A stretch of DNA of 5,198 nt from an uncultured Eubacteriales bacterium. GTDB taxonomy: Bacteria > Bacillota > Clostridia > Eubacteriales > Anaerofustaceae. Position 1 is the first letter of the stretch. Each line of letters begins with the position of its first letter. The stretch lies in NCBI GenBank assembly GCA_902796565.1, contig CADBPP010000116.1, positions 1 through 5,198 on the forward strand, read 5' to 3'. Positions 4,872-5,198 of this stretch are shown in pieces. The position numbers and the translations under genes were made by a program. The notes below the pieces were generated by a model. That model was not told where the DNA came from and ran no database searches. It was given only the letters and a program-made list of their open reading frames with translations.

Positions 4872-5198
4872 TTACCCCAGGGCGGGGAAGCACAGCACCG
4901 CCTTGAAGAGATCCCCGTCTATGAAGATCCTCAGCTCCCCTCCCATAAGTTCCGCCATGCTCCCGGCGATGGCAAGGCCCAGTCCGTTGCCCTCGGTGCT
5001 TCTGGAAGAATCCCCCCGGCTGAAGCGTTCCATCAGCTCTTCCCCGTTCATGTCCAGCTGCTCACGGGAAATGTTCCTGAAGGTGAAGACAGCGCTGCCC
5101 ATGACCCGTTCCAGGGAGAGGTACACCCTGGTCCCGCTGCGGGCATATTTTACGATATTGTTCATGAGATTGTCGAAGATCCTCCACATGCGTCTCGG
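4872..5198 (-). CDS. Sensor histidine kinase, C-terminal ATPase domain, 5' end outside window
   Basis: The minus-strand frame stays open to the right edge (PRR precedes the ATG at 5189-5187), so that Met is internal and only the last 108 residues are seen. They form the distal HATPase_c domain of a membrane or soluble sensor kinase that autophosphorylates on a His lying upstream, outside the window. Visible are the N box (DNLMNNIVKYA), the F-box-like LMERFSRGDSSR and the G2 box GNGLGLAIA, then the closing strand (GDLFKAVLCFPALG). The usual G1 box DxGxG is replaced by FTFRNIS, a variant I recall from a group of Firmicute kinases. TAA at 4874-4872 lies beside the shared terminator. The partner response regulator would be expected next to it but is not in the window. 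It converges on xylB, so it is a separate transcription unit. Confidence 0.92.
   Translation of the reverse strand, partial: PRRMWRIFDNLMNNIVKYARSGTRVYLSLERVMGSAVFTFRNISREQLDMNGEELMERFSRGDSSRSTEGNGLGLAIAGSMAELMGGELRIFIDGDLFKAVLCFPALG

Overview
The window looks like the chromosome of a moderately GC-rich, low-redundancy Firmicute, probably a gut or rumen Clostridia member (Lachnospiraceae/Oscillospiraceae-like). This rests on strong AGGAGG-type ribosome sites, TGnTATAAT extended -10 promoters, short intrinsic terminators and the look of the proteins. The taxonomy is inference only; no rRNA or marker gene is present.

Layout, left to right. (1) The 3' end of a glycoside hydrolase family 3 gene (2-754, +), with a shortened FnIII-like domain and a long C-terminal tail. 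(2) A 221-nt gap (755-975) with a good extended -10 promoter, a dyad at the predicted transcription start and a leader rich in alternative base pairings and mini-ORFs. (3) A YhbS-like GNAT acetyltransferase (976-1602, +), closed by a clear intrinsic terminator (1612-1651). (4) A new promoter (about 1667-1695) driving a transmembrane RsbU/SpoIIE-type PP2C phosphatase (1726-3345, +) and, 34 nt later, xylulokinase xylB (3380-4825, +). (5) A bidirectional terminator (4833-4871) shared with a convergent gene: the 3' end of a sensor histidine kinase (4872-5198, -), cut by the window edge.

Functionally, the GH3 enzyme and XylB both fit plant-polysaccharide use: beta-linked glucosides or xylosides are cleaved, and D-xylulose is phosphorylated into the pentose phosphate pathway. 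The phosphatase is a membrane receptor that probably acts on an anti-anti-sigma factor, so an outside signal may feed partner-switching control. Its operon-like link to xylB is the most unusual gene arrangement here. No xylA, xylose transporter, RsbV/RsbW partner or response regulator is visible within the window.

I found no CRISPR array, insertion sequence, tRNA, rRNA or obvious foreign island. The best candidate for something undescribed is the 814-975 leader of the acetyltransferase gene: its CCTCC strand can pair either with the Shine-Dalgarno of a small upstream ORF or with that of the acetyltransferase, as in translational attenuators. This is a structural reading by eye and is unproven.
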